Assembly (NCBI GenBank): GCA_030622265.1
Contig: JAUXGG010000073.1
Coordinates: 1-7,263, forward strand
Direction of reading: 5' to 3'
DNA: 7,263 nucleotides
Source: Candidatus Eiseniibacteriota bacterium
GTDB lineage: Bacteria; Arandabacterota; Arandabacteria; Arandabacterales; Arandabacteraceae
This document shows, piece by piece, positions 1 to 6,124 of the stretch (within the stretch, counting starts at the first letter, position 1; each line of letters opens with the position of its first letter). Both the position numbers and the translations under genes were made by a program. The notes under the pieces were generated by a model that was given only the letters and a program-made list of their open reading frames with translations, did no database searches and was not told where the DNA came from.

Positions 1-1555
1 CCAGCCCTGAGAGGTCATCTCCGCCGGTATTAAACGAGTACCAGGCCCCGGGCGCGACCTGCGGGCGCGTTGACCGGCGTCCGCTATTGTCCCCGGCGGA
101 GATATAGTACTCGATATCGGCGGAGTCGGCCTGCAGTGGGATATATGCGGCATACGAATCCGGGGCGGCCGTGGCCGACAGGGTGATGCCCTCAAAGCCA
201 GGGGCTCCCTCGAGGCGCCAGTAGACAAAAAGCGAATCTGTGACCAGGCCGGTACCGCTCAGGTCATCGATGAATGCTGATACTCTATAATCACCGGTAT
301 TGAACTCGAGATCCTGGAGCGGATTAGTATCAACGATTAGCATCTGCTTATCATTAAGCTCCATAGTCCGGCAGTGAATCGCATCATTCGATACCCAGCT
401 TCCGGTATATCCGAGCACCTCGTAGCCCGGCATTGCGGCCTCATAGGCAGTCAGGGCAGCGGCGTCCGTGCTGATGCCGTAGAGCGGGACGAACACCTTG
501 TTGTTCAGGATCATGGAATTCGTATATGCCGCAACATCTGACTCAATGCCGCCGCAGTAGACGCGCACGATATCATAGGGCCTCCCATAGCAGTTGGCCA
601 GGCCTTCCAGGGTCACCACATTGGCCTCGATTGCGTCGTAGTCGGCGTGGCCGGGGTCGACCTCCTTGACCATGATGGTCTCTTCATCCAGGAGCTTCAT
701 CCAGCAGTCGATATGGTGGATCCCGCTCGGGGATATGTCGGGCAATACGACGTATTCGGTTATCCCCAGGTAGTCCTCCACCACCAGCTCGATCTCCCCG
801 GCGGACATCCCCGGATTCTCATCCCACACAAGATCGGTTGAGAATGCCGTACCATGGCCGTCGTACAGGAAGTTCCCTCCCGTGTGAATCAGGTCGGTCC
901 CATAGACCGAACATCCCCACAAGAGCCCGAGATCCCAGTTCACCTGGTCGTCAAGCGGGCGAGGCCGGTTATAGATGTGATCCACGATTCCCCAGGTATC
1001 CCCGGAGAACACCCCCAGGGGGCCATAGTCCCGGGTCCACATGGAATTGGTCGAGAGGTTGATGAACTCGACATTGGCCATGTTAACGCCATTGGCATCA
1101 AGATTGTTGTAGCAGCCCGTCTGCTGGCCGGACACGCAGATGATATACACAGTGAGGTCCTCGGCATACTCCCGGATCATGTCATACGGCAGCCCGAACC
1201 CATAATGGAAACGGATCAGAACTCCCGTGACCGGTTCCCACTGGGCCGGCTTGCGAACCGGAGTAGAGGGCGGTGCGGTCGCGGTATGATACATCCCGAT
1301 CTCATCGAGCCGGGTCATCTCCTCTTCGGTCAGATGTATCGGGAGGTTGTGCTGTTCGGCGCTCCCGGGATCTGCTGCAAGATCTCCGGGATCTCCAGCG
1401 GCACCAGTGGTGGCCGTACCGAGCGGCACCCCTGTGAGAAGCAGGCACAGGAGCAGACAGGTAATGGAGCGTGCAAATATCGTTATCGAATTTCCAGCCA
1501 GGATGTGCGCATCCTCCTCGCAAAAAAGAGCGGAAGGCAACCCTTTTGCCGACAA
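1..1555 (-). CDS. Secreted peptidylarginine deiminase / agmatine deiminase family protein (PAD_porph), 3' end beyond the window
   Basis: Guanidino-group hydrolase of the PAD_porph family (Porphyromonas-type peptidylarginine deiminase and agmatine deiminase), which converts peptidyl-arginine to citrulline or agmatine to N-carbamoylputrescine. About 518 codons are visible with no internal stop. Numbering from a TTG start at 1555, I see a hydrophobic export segment (about 31-46), W-T-RDYGP (Asp176), TGGN (Asn228), HHIDCW (His281, Asp283), YTNSMILN (Asn346) and IHCRT (Cys395). These match the Asp, His, Asn and nucleophilic Cys of the family. From about residue 420 a beta-rich domain resembling extracellular Ig/FN3-like modules begins; it continues off the left edge, so any sorting domain is unseen. 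The export segment and added domain favour an extracellular peptidylarginine-type role over cytosolic agmatine use; substrate is inference. TTG is chosen because GGAAGGAG lies 5 nt upstream and a promoter lies about 35 nt before it, but the start is uncertain. Confidence 0.88.
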   Translation of the reverse strand, partial: MSAKGLPSALFCEEDAHILAGNSITIFARSITCLLLCLLLTGVPLGTATTGAAGDPGDLAADPGSAEQHNLPIHLTEEEMTRLDEIGMYHTATAPPSTPVRKPAQWEPVTGVLIRFHYGFGLPYDMIREYAEDLTVYIICVSGQQTGCYNNLDANGVNMANVEFINLSTNSMWTRDYGPLGVFSGDTWGIVDHIYNRPRPLDDQVNWDLGLLWGCSVYGTDLIHTGGNFLYDGHGTAFSTDLVWDENPGMSAGEIELVVEDYLGITEYVVLPDISPSGIHHIDCWMKLLDEETIMVKEVDPGHADYDAIEANVVTLEGLANCYGRPYDIVRVYCGGIESDVAAYTNSMILNNKVFVPLYGISTDAAALTAYEAAMPGYEVLGYTGSWVSNDAIHCRTMELNDKQMLIVDTNPLQDLEFNTGDYRVSAFIDDLSGTGLVTDSLFVYWRLEGAPGFEGITLSATAAPDSYAAYIPLQADSADIEYYISAGDNSGRRSTRPQVAPGAWYSFNTGGDDLSGL

Positions 1556-1560
1556 AGGAA

Positions 1561-1568
1561 CTCCTTCC
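1561..1568 (-). promoter_or_regulatory. Ribosome binding site supporting the TTG start of the deiminase gene
   Basis: On the minus strand GGAAGGAG is followed by 5 nt (TTCCT) and then TTG at 1555, in frame with the deiminase. No in-frame ATG or GTG lies between here and the export segment. A competing AGGAGG at 1513-1518 directly abuts an out-of-frame ATG, so this site does not settle the start alone. Confidence 0.5.
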
Positions 1569-1596
1569 GCACACCGCTGTATATGCTCAGGCTTAC

Positions 1597-1625
1597 AGTA
1601 TACCGCATTTCGGCCGCCTGATCAA
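1597..1625 (-). promoter_or_regulatory. Sigma70-type promoter for the deiminase gene
   Basis: Minus-strand TTGATC (1620-1625), a 17-nt spacer, then TATACT (1597-1602). This is 4/6 at -35 and 5/6 at -10 against the vegetative consensus, with optimal spacing. The predicted transcription start near 1590 leaves a leader of about 35 nt before the TTG at 1555. Assignment rests on sequence match and position only. Confidence 0.55.
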
Positions 1626-1664
1626 GGCGTCCGTGCGGCGATATTACCGTGGGGCGAGCCTGTA

Positions 1665-1865
1665 CTAACGGCTCTTCTCGGCTGAGAGAATCTGCGCCAA
1701 CAGGGCCGGCCTGACATCCTGATCGTAGAGGTGATCATCAGTCGCGGGAATCACGCTGAACTCAAGGTCATCCAGCCGCGGCAGGCGAGTATTGCGCCTG
1801 CGCCTGGCTGCGCTACTTGTTTGCCTCGGAGCGAGCAGCCGCTTGAGGATTCCGGTGAATTTCAT
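1665..1865 (-). CDS. Small arginine-rich protein of unknown function (66 aa)
   Basis: I do not recognise a family. The ATG at 1865 is preceded by GGAGG (1872-1876) with a 6-nt spacer, one of the best ribosome binding sites in the window, so translation is likely. The protein has two parts. Residues 1-30 are strongly basic, with eight of the ten arginines including a run of four at 21-24 and no acidic residue. Residues 32-66 are mixed and acidic, with DD at 32-33 and 43-44, ending in VRPALLAQILSAEKSR, a likely amphipathic helix. There is no signal peptide or membrane segment. It lies upstream of the deiminase on the same strand with a gap of 109 nt; the deiminase has its own promoter in that gap, so they need not form one operon. 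The end of the protein faintly recalls the C-terminal helix of FlgM-like anti-sigma factors, too weakly to name. Confidence 0.6.
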   Translation of the reverse strand: MKFTGILKRLLAPRQTSSAARRRRNTRLPRLDDLEFSVIPATDDHLYDQDVRPALLAQILSAEKSR

Positions 1866-1910
1866 GGCAAGCCTCCAGTCTCGATCATCTTCCAGGATCG
1901 GTTATGTCCC

Positions 1911-1938
1911 ATAATAATCAGACGCTGTTAGGTACGAA
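1911..1938 (-). promoter_or_regulatory. Weak promoter candidate for the 66-aa gene
   Basis: Minus-strand TATTAT (1911-1916, 5/6 of the -10 consensus) lies 16 nt downstream of TTCGTA (1933-1938, 3/6 of the -35 consensus). It would give a leader of roughly 40 nt before the ATG at 1865. The -35 match is poor, so this is only a candidate. Confidence 0.3.
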
Positions 1939-2013
1939 TAAACGGCTTGTTAGTTTTGGGTTAAGAACGCCGGCCCTCCCCGGCCACCGGCGCGACTGCT
2001 CATACCCGGAAGG

Positions 2014-2042
2014 TTGACCGATACTTGAGCCCGGTGTATGCT
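2014..2042 (+). promoter_or_regulatory. Sigma70-type promoter for the Yellow/MRJP-family lipoprotein gene
   Basis: TTGACC (2014-2019, 5/6 of consensus), a 17-nt spacer, then TATGCT (2037-2042, 4/6). Transcription would begin near 2049 and leave a leader of about 134 nt before the ATG at 2183, long enough for post-transcriptional control, though I see no known element in it. Confidence 0.5.
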
Positions 2043-2182
2043 AGTGACGAAGCGGATGCCGACCACTATGACTATACGAATTTCACTCTGCTCCACACAT
2101 AGCATGTCCTTATGGGTGACCGGGCGGAAGTCGATAATATGGAAGGAGCCATCGCCATAACACCGCCGACGGAGGTAGACAT

Positions 2183-3328
2183 ATGCAATACCATTTGTCA
2201 CGCGTGCCGGTAGCCATACTGGTCGCGGCCATCGTCTTGCTCACGGTCTCGGGATGTAAGAAGGTCCGGCCCCTCGACGATCTCAGGCCTCACGGGACAG
2301 AGGGGGAAGCGGGAGGGGCAGCCAAACGGGCCAGCGGGCACCGTGCAGGCCTCGTTGAAGTTGCGGAATCAGACAGGCAGTGGACAGGAGTGGCCGTCTC
2401 AGGCAAAGGCCGCATCTTCGTAAACTACCCGCGCTGGTCGGATGATGTCACCTTCTCGGTCGGCGAGATACAGGCGTCCGGCGATGTCACCGCTTTTCCC
2501 AATGATGAGTGGAACACCTGGGATGGCAGCGACGGCCCGGGGGATCATTTCGTCTGTGTTCAGAGCGTGTTCATCGATAAGGACGATGACCTGTGGATAC
2601 TCGATGCAGCCAACCCGGGTTTCATGGGTGTTGTGGCCGGGGGGGCCAAACTGGTCAAGGTCGACCTGGGCCGAAACAGGATAGTGAGCACCATTGTCTT
2701 CGATGAGGCAATTGCACCCCCCGCCAGTTACCTGAACGATGTGCGGGTCGACGCCGGGCGACAGGTGGCATACATTACCGATTCCGGCCTTGGCGCCATC
2801 CTGGTTGTGGACCTGAAGGCAAAGAAGAGCCGGAGGCTGCTCTCTGATCACCCCTCCACCAAGTCGGAGGGTATTACTCTCACCATAAGCGGCAGGAAAT
2901 GGCTCCGGGGCGGCAAGCCCCCGCAGGTGCATTCGGACGGCCTGGCGCTCTCCTCAGACGGGGAGTATCTCTACTACCAGGCACTGACCGGCCGGACCCT
3001 TTACCGGATCGAGACCCGCTGGCTTCGTGATAAGTCGGTCTCCTCGCAGCAGCTGGCGAGAAAAGTGGAATCGATGTACGAAACCGGGCCGGCCGACGGC
3101 ATTACCTTCGGAGATGACAGGTATCTGTACATCACGGCGGTCGAGGATAATGCCATAAAGAAGTTCGTCAGGCTCGGCACCGTCGAGACTGTCGCCGAGG
3201 ATTCCCGTCTGAGGTGGCCGGACAGCATCGCCCGGGGCCCCGATGGCTATCTATACGTGACCACCTCTCAGATTCACCTGGGTCCCGATCCCGGCGAGCC
3301 TTACAGGCTTTTCAAGCTCAGACCCTGA
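2183..3328 (+). CDS. Yellow/major royal jelly protein (MRJP) family beta-propeller lipoprotein
   Basis: The 381-residue product starts with a lipoprotein signal: a short basic n-region, a hydrophobic stretch at about 8-22 and the lipobox VSGC with Cys25, so it should be lipidated and membrane anchored, facing the periplasm or surface. The rest matches the MRJP/Yellow family: GVAVSGKGRIFVNYPRW, FVCVQSV followed by LWILDAANPG, SYLNDVRVD, YITDSGLGAILVVDL, HSDGLALSSDGEYLYYQALTG, WPDSIARGPDGYLYVTTSQIH and a Y-LFKL end. The family forms a six-bladed propeller. Insect Yellow proteins act in melanin chemistry (dopachrome conversion) and some sand-fly homologues bind biogenic amines; bacterial members are mostly uncharacterised, so the ligand here is unknown. 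The start is firm: GGAGG lies 7 nt before the ATG. Length is normal for the family. No partner gene is adjacent. Confidence 0.9.
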   Translation: MQYHLSRVPVAILVAAIVLLTVSGCKKVRPLDDLRPHGTEGEAGGAAKRASGHRAGLVEVAESDRQWTGVAVSGKGRIFVNYPRWSDDVTFSVGEIQASGDVTAFPNDEWNTWDGSDGPGDHFVCVQSVFIDKDDDLWILDAANPGFMGVVAGGAKLVKVDLGRNRIVSTIVFDEAIAPPASYLNDVRVDAGRQVAYITDSGLGAILVVDLKAKKSRRLLSDHPSTKSEGITLTISGRKWLRGGKPPQVHSDGLALSSDGEYLYYQALTGRTLYRIETRWLRDKSVSSQQLARKVESMYETGPADGITFGDDRYLYITAVEDNAIKKFVRLGTVETVAEDSRLRWPDSIARGPDGYLYVTTSQIHLGPDPGEPYRLFKLRP

Positions 3329-3365
3329 TATGGATCGCAGCGGGTGATAGGCCGCATCAACCTTG

Positions 3366-3436
3366 CATGGAGCCCGTCTGTGTATATGGAGCCCGTCTGC
3401 CCATATGGAGCCCATCTGCGCATATGGAGTCTGCCG
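3366..3436 (+). repeat. 19-bp imperfect tandem repeat, three full copies and one partial
   Basis: Head-to-tail copies start at 3366, 3385 and 3404, with a fourth, shortened one at 3423. The unit reads TATGGAGCCCGTCTGCCCA in copy 2. Copy 3 differs from it at two positions and copy 1 at four; copy 4 lacks about four bases in the middle. Because 19 is not a multiple of three it cannot encode a repeated peptide, so it is most likely non-coding. It lies between the lipoprotein gene and the next plus-strand gene. Confidence 0.85.
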
Positions 3437-3501
3437 ATTCCGGCCGTTTTCTCAAAACCTAAACCTCCGCGTTTTCCTGCCGATTAAATGAAGAGAGCGA
3501 T

Positions 3502-3559
3502 GGGTATGCCGGCAAGGTCTGCCGGAAGCCCCGACTGTAGGCATCCTTGGTAATACCAG
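3502..3559 (+). promoter_or_regulatory. Foldable leader upstream of the DUF6982-like gene, with mutually exclusive stems
   Basis: A perfect 6-bp hairpin CCGGCA-AGGTC-TGCCGG occupies 3509-3525. The same C3509-C3510 can instead pair in a longer stem, GG(T)ATGCC (3503-3510) with GGCATCC (3540-3546), seven pairs with one bulge. At the 3' end TTGGT-AAT-ACCAG (3548-3560 region) forms a small hairpin that competes with GGTAT (3503-3507) pairing to ATACC (3553-3557). It lies 60 to 118 nt before the start codon. It does not match the c-di-GMP-I, cobalamin, TPP or fluoride consensus as I know them. Pairings are read by eye; function is inference. Confidence 0.35.
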
Positions 3560-3605
3560 TCTGTTTCAAAAAGCGAATAGAGAGAATGCGAGTTGTGGTA
3601 TTACA

Positions 3606-3612
3606 GGGGAGG
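3606..3612 (+). promoter_or_regulatory. Ribosome binding site fixing the start of the DUF6982-like gene at 3620
   Basis: GGGGAGG is followed by a 7-nt spacer (AAGAAAT) and ATG at 3620. The same frame opens earlier at a TTG at 3593, but that codon has no such site and would place this strong one inside the coding region. Confidence 0.75.
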
Positions 3613-3619
3613 AAGAAAT

Positions 3620-4120
3620 ATGTCACGTCCAGATGGTAGTGGTCCACACAGGGTAGTCGCACACTTCAAGGGCGGGAAACTGCTCAAGGGTTCCACCTCT
3701 GACTTTGATCCCTTGGGTCCCACTTTCCGCGTGGTCTCTGAGAGGGCAGCGGATAAGGGAAGGGTATATCAGATCCGGATCTCCGACCTGAAGGCCCTGT
3801 TCTTTGTTAAGACCCTCGAGGGTGACCTGATGTATAGGGAGAAGAAGCGGTTCAGGGAAGTCCACAGCACGTCTCATCTCGTGGGGCTCAGGATAGAGGT
3901 GCACTTCAAGGACGGCGAAGTCATCCGCGGCACCAGTATGGACTATAACGGCGGGCTGCAGGGCTTCTTCGTTTCCCCGGTGGACCCGAAGAGCAACAAT
4001 GACTATGTCTATGTTGTGGCTAATGCCGTGAAAGAGATAAAGCTGGCCGGAGAAGTCGAAAAGGAAGAGAAGGCTGTCGCCCAGGTCAGCTGGGACGCCG
4101 AGCCCAACTGGACCGGCTAG
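3620..4120 (+). CDS. Two-repeat protein, probably DUF6982 family (166 aa)
   Basis: A soluble protein with no signal peptide or membrane segment, built of two related halves. Half one (about residues 10-64) has RVVAHFKGGKLLKGSTSDF and ends in DLKALFFVK. Half two (about 91-141) has RIEVHFKDGEVIRGTSMDY followed by GFFVSPVDPKSNN and VANAVKEIK. The shared pattern, V-HFK-G-(K/E)-(L/V)-(L/I)-(K/R)-G-(S/T), looks like a small beta-barrel fold. I recall this arrangement from proteins named DUF6982, sometimes found with PilZ domains; that name is from memory and moderately sure, and function is unknown. The last 20 residues are a charged, low-complexity tail. ATG at 3620 is preferred for its ribosome binding site. 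The preceding leader can form alternative stems. The gene converges on hflC and its TAG stop overlaps hflC's by three bases within a CTAG. Confidence 0.8.
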   Translation: MSRPDGSGPHRVVAHFKGGKLLKGSTSDFDPLGPTFRVVSERAADKGRVYQIRISDLKALFFVKTLEGDLMYREKKRFREVHSTSHLVGLRIEVHFKDGEVIRGTSMDYNGGLQGFFVSPVDPKSNNDYVYVVANAVKEIKLAGEVEKEEKAVAQVSWDAEPNWTG

Positions 4121-5052
4121 CGTCCGCCGGACCGCTTGATGAACTTGTAGAACTCCCCATCCGTGGAGAGGATCAGCGTGGTCTCGGAATCCAGGGTCGT
4201 CCTGTAGATCTCCATCGTCTTTAAGAACTCGTAGAAAACCTGCGTGCCTGTCGAACGATTGTAGGCCGCCGCGTAGATATCTGTCGCCCTGGCATCCGCA
4301 TCCCCCCTGATCTCACGGGCCTGCCGGTAAGCTTCCGACTGTATGCGCTTCAGCTCGCGCTCCTTCTCACCTCTTATCCTCGAGGCCTCGCCCTCACCCT
4401 CGGAGCGGAAGCGGTCTGCGATTCGCATACGCTCGGCCACCATTCGCTCATAGACTTTCTGCCGCACCTCTTCAACGTAGTTGATCCGCTTGAACTGGAC
4501 GTCGAGGATCTCTATGCCAAGATCCTCTGTCCTGGGCTTGACCTTGCTCAGGATCTCCATCCGGATCACCTCACGTCCGATTTTGATATTCTCTAAACCC
4601 GTCTCGTCCCGGGTCTCCAGTTCGCTCTGTTCCGGGGTGCGGTTGGTGTTCCGGACCACCTCGAGGAGATTGTGATTGGCAATCGCATTTCGGGTTTCCC
4701 CATCCAGGATATCATCGAGCCGGGTCTGGGCGCCCCGCTCGTCCCTGAGCCGCTGGAAATAGAGCAGCGGTTCGGTGATCCGCCAGCGGGCGTACATATC
4801 GACCCAGACGAAGCGCTTGTCCTTGGTGGGGAGCTGGTTGGGGTCGCCGTCCCATTCCAGGAAGCGTTTATCGAACCGGTTGACCTTCTGGACAATCGGG
4901 GCCTTGACCTTAAGGCCCGGCGTGGTGATGGGGTCACCGATGGGCTTGCCGAACTGGGTGATGATCGCCTGCTCGTGCTCCTTGATAATATAGAAACTGT
5001 TCAAGAGCACGATCAGAACCACCACTGCCAGGACTACGGCGCCGATTCGCAT
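4117..5052 (-). CDS. hflC: HflC, SPFH-domain subunit of the HflKC complex controlling FtsH
   Basis: HflC pairs with HflK to build a membrane-anchored cage around the AAA+ protease FtsH and limits its access to membrane substrates. From ATG at 5052 the product has 311 residues: a membrane segment at about 2-21, then the SPFH (band 7) domain opening with EHEQAIITQFGKPIG and continuing through FDKRFLEWDGDPNQLPTKDK and RWRITEPL, then a charged coiled coil. The stretch RFRSEGEGEASRIRGEKERE followed by EIRGDADARATDIYAAAY is the HflC hallmark. An upstream in-frame GTG at 5082 would overlap hflK by 17 nt and add an acidic N-terminus without a ribosome binding site. ATG 5052 lies 13 nt past the hflK stop, has GAGAGG upstream, and puts a basic residue before the membrane segment, so I prefer it. 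Length is close to the E. coli protein (334). It is co-transcribed after hflK. Confidence 0.93.
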   Translation of the reverse strand: MRIGAVVLAVVVLIVLLNSFYIIKEHEQAIITQFGKPIGDPITTPGLKVKAPIVQKVNRFDKRFLEWDGDPNQLPTKDKRFVWVDMYARWRITEPLLYFQRLRDERGAQTRLDDILDGETRNAIANHNLLEVVRNTNRTPEQSELETRDETGLENIKIGREVIRMEILSKVKPRTEDLGIEILDVQFKRINYVEEVRQKVYERMVAERMRIADRFRSEGEGEASRIRGEKERELKRIQSEAYRQAREIRGDADARATDIYAAAYNRSTGTQVFYEFLKTMEIYRTTLDSETTLILSTDGEFYKFIKRSGGR

Positions 5053-5065
5053 CAGGCGTTCCCTC

Positions 5066-6088
5066 TCATTCTGATCCTCCACCGGAGGATTTCCCGGTAT
5101 TCAGATTAAGCAGCGGAAGCACGCTCCTGAGGTCATCATCCACGATGATCTTCTGCTTCACCAGCGGGAGTATCTCATTCATGGTCTCCAGATAAATACG
5201 CTTCCGGGTGACCTCGGGCGCCTTCCGGTAGGCATCATAAAAGGCCACGAAGCGGGCAGAGTCACCCCGGGCGCGGTTCAGCCGGTCCAGGGCATAACCT
5301 TCGGCCTGGCGTATGGTCTGCTCGGCCTCGCCCTTAGCCCGCGGAATCACCTTGTTGTAATCGCTCTGGGCCTGGTTGATCAGCCGCTCCTTCTCCTGCT
5401 GGGCCTCGTTGACCGCATTGAAGGACGGCTTCACCGGATCGGGTGGATTCACATCCTGCAAAACCACCTGGTCCACCTTGATGCCGGTTTCATACTGGTC
5501 ACACATCTCCTGGAGCTGCAGGAGAACCTGGTCTGCGATTTCCTGCCGGCCGATCGTGAGCACCTCGTTGACGGTGCGATCCCCGACCACCTGGCGCATC
5601 ACCGCCTCCGACATGTCACGGAAGGTATTCTGAACATTGCGAACTCTGAAAAGGTACTTATACGGCTCCACGATCCGGTACTGGACCACCCATTCAACAA
5701 CCGCCGCATTAAGATCCCCGGTGAGCATATTGGACTCGCCGGAGGTACCCCTGGTCGTGTATTCGGTTCTGACGCCGGCCCGGACTGTACGGAATCCGAA
5801 TTCCTGCTTGAGCTGCCGCTGGACCGGGACCTTGATCACGCGCTCTATGGTGAACGGGAGCTTCACATGAAGACCAGGATCTGTGCTTCGCACGTATTTG
5901 CCGAAGCGGAGGATAATGCCCACTTCCTCGGGGCCTACGGTGTAGAAGGTGGATACCAGGAAAAAGATGACGAAGAAACCCAGAACCACCAGGCCGACCA
6001 GCCGGCGGCCGGGCAGCATGCCCTTGGGGGCGCGCGGGATGTGAATGTCCCTCAGGTCGAAATAGTCTTTCTGTTCCTCGTCAGGCAT
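5066..6088 (-). CDS. hflK: HflK, SPFH-domain subunit of the HflKC complex controlling FtsH
   Basis: Partner of HflC in the membrane complex that surrounds FtsH. The 340-residue product has a short cytoplasmic tail, a membrane segment at about 30-51, and an SPFH domain starting at TVGPEEVGIILRFGKYV. Family-typical blocks follow: PGLHVKLPF, SNMLTGDLNAAVVEWVVQYR, VVLQDVNPPDPVKPSFNAVN, then EKERLINQAQSDYNKVIPRA and KAPEVTRKRIYLETM, ending with a flexible Gly/Ser tail. It is shorter than E. coli HflK (419), mainly because the glycine-rich N-terminal extension is absent, as in many other phyla. ATG at 6088 is well supported: AAGGAG (6094-6099) lies 5 nt upstream. hflC follows directly, so the two form an operon with a promoter at 6133-6160. 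No ftsH is visible here. Confidence 0.95.
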   Translation of the reverse strand: MPDEEQKDYFDLRDIHIPRAPKGMLPGRRLVGLVVLGFFVIFFLVSTFYTVGPEEVGIILRFGKYVRSTDPGLHVKLPFTIERVIKVPVQRQLKQEFGFRTVRAGVRTEYTTRGTSGESNMLTGDLNAAVVEWVVQYRIVEPYKYLFRVRNVQNTFRDMSEAVMRQVVGDRTVNEVLTIGRQEIADQVLLQLQEMCDQYETGIKVDQVVLQDVNPPDPVKPSFNAVNEAQQEKERLINQAQSDYNKVIPRAKGEAEQTIRQAEGYALDRLNRARGDSARFVAFYDAYRKAPEVTRKRIYLETMNEILPLVKQKIIVDDDLRSVLPLLNLNTGKSSGGGSE

Positions 6089-6108
6089 TCAGGCTCCTTG
6101 CCGTGCAT

Positions 6109-6123
6109 CCTTGGTTACCAAGG
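6109..6123. promoter_or_regulatory. Perfect 15-nt palindrome in the hflK leader
   Basis: CCTTGGT-T-ACCAAGG has 7-bp arms around one central base. It sits about 3 to 17 nt downstream of the predicted hflKC transcription start and 20 nt before the start codon, overlapping neither the promoter hexamers nor the ribosome binding site. That position suits a repressor site just past the start point. Three central bases would also allow a 6-bp mRNA hairpin. Which applies cannot be told from sequence. Confidence 0.55.
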
Positions 6124-6124
6124 T

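Larger units (their letters stand above)
1866..2182. other. Divergent intergenic region
   Basis: This 317-base stretch separates the leftward small gene from the rightward lipoprotein gene. It holds the rightward promoter at 2014-2042, a weaker leftward candidate at 1911-1938, and an inverted repeat CGCCGG/CCGGCG (1968-1973 and 1987-1992, 13-nt loop) with no T-run on either side. The rightward leader would be about 134 nt. I found no convincing gene or known RNA in it. Confidence 0.6.

Noticed and set aside
854..1621. Long plus-strand open frame (255 codons)
   Set aside because: It is antisense to the deiminase, has no ribosome binding site or recognisable motif, and its length follows from the GC-rich codon pattern of the real gene.
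1968..1992. Inverted repeat CGCCGG/CCGGCG as a terminator
   Set aside because: No T-run follows on either strand and no gene ends here; the arms are short and GC-rich, common by chance in such DNA.
2056..2160. 34-codon plus-strand mini-ORF in the lipoprotein gene's leader
   Set aside because: Only a poor GAAGCGG stretch precedes the ATG, and the peptide has no run of regulatory codons, so a leader peptide cannot be supported.
1950..2201. Minus-strand open frame of 83 codons covering the rightward promoter region
   Set aside because: It starts at a GTG with no ribosome binding site, overlaps the promoter and start of the lipoprotein gene, and shows no protein-like pattern.
2399..2932. Minus-strand open frame of 177 codons
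   Set aside because: It lies wholly opposite the Yellow/MRJP-family gene, whose frame shows continuous family motifs.
3366..3436. CRISPR array
   Set aside because: The 19-bp units are directly adjacent with no spacers, and no cas gene is present.
3498..3570. c-di-GMP-I (GEMM) or other known riboswitch
   Set aside because: The segment has hairpins and a CCGGAAGCC stretch, but the conserved GGCAAACC, GGACGCAAAGCC and GGTAGCCGGGTTACC-like blocks are missing.
4672..5109. Plus-strand open frame of 145 codons
   Set aside because: It is the antisense shadow of hflC and the end of hflK, without a ribosome binding site or motif.
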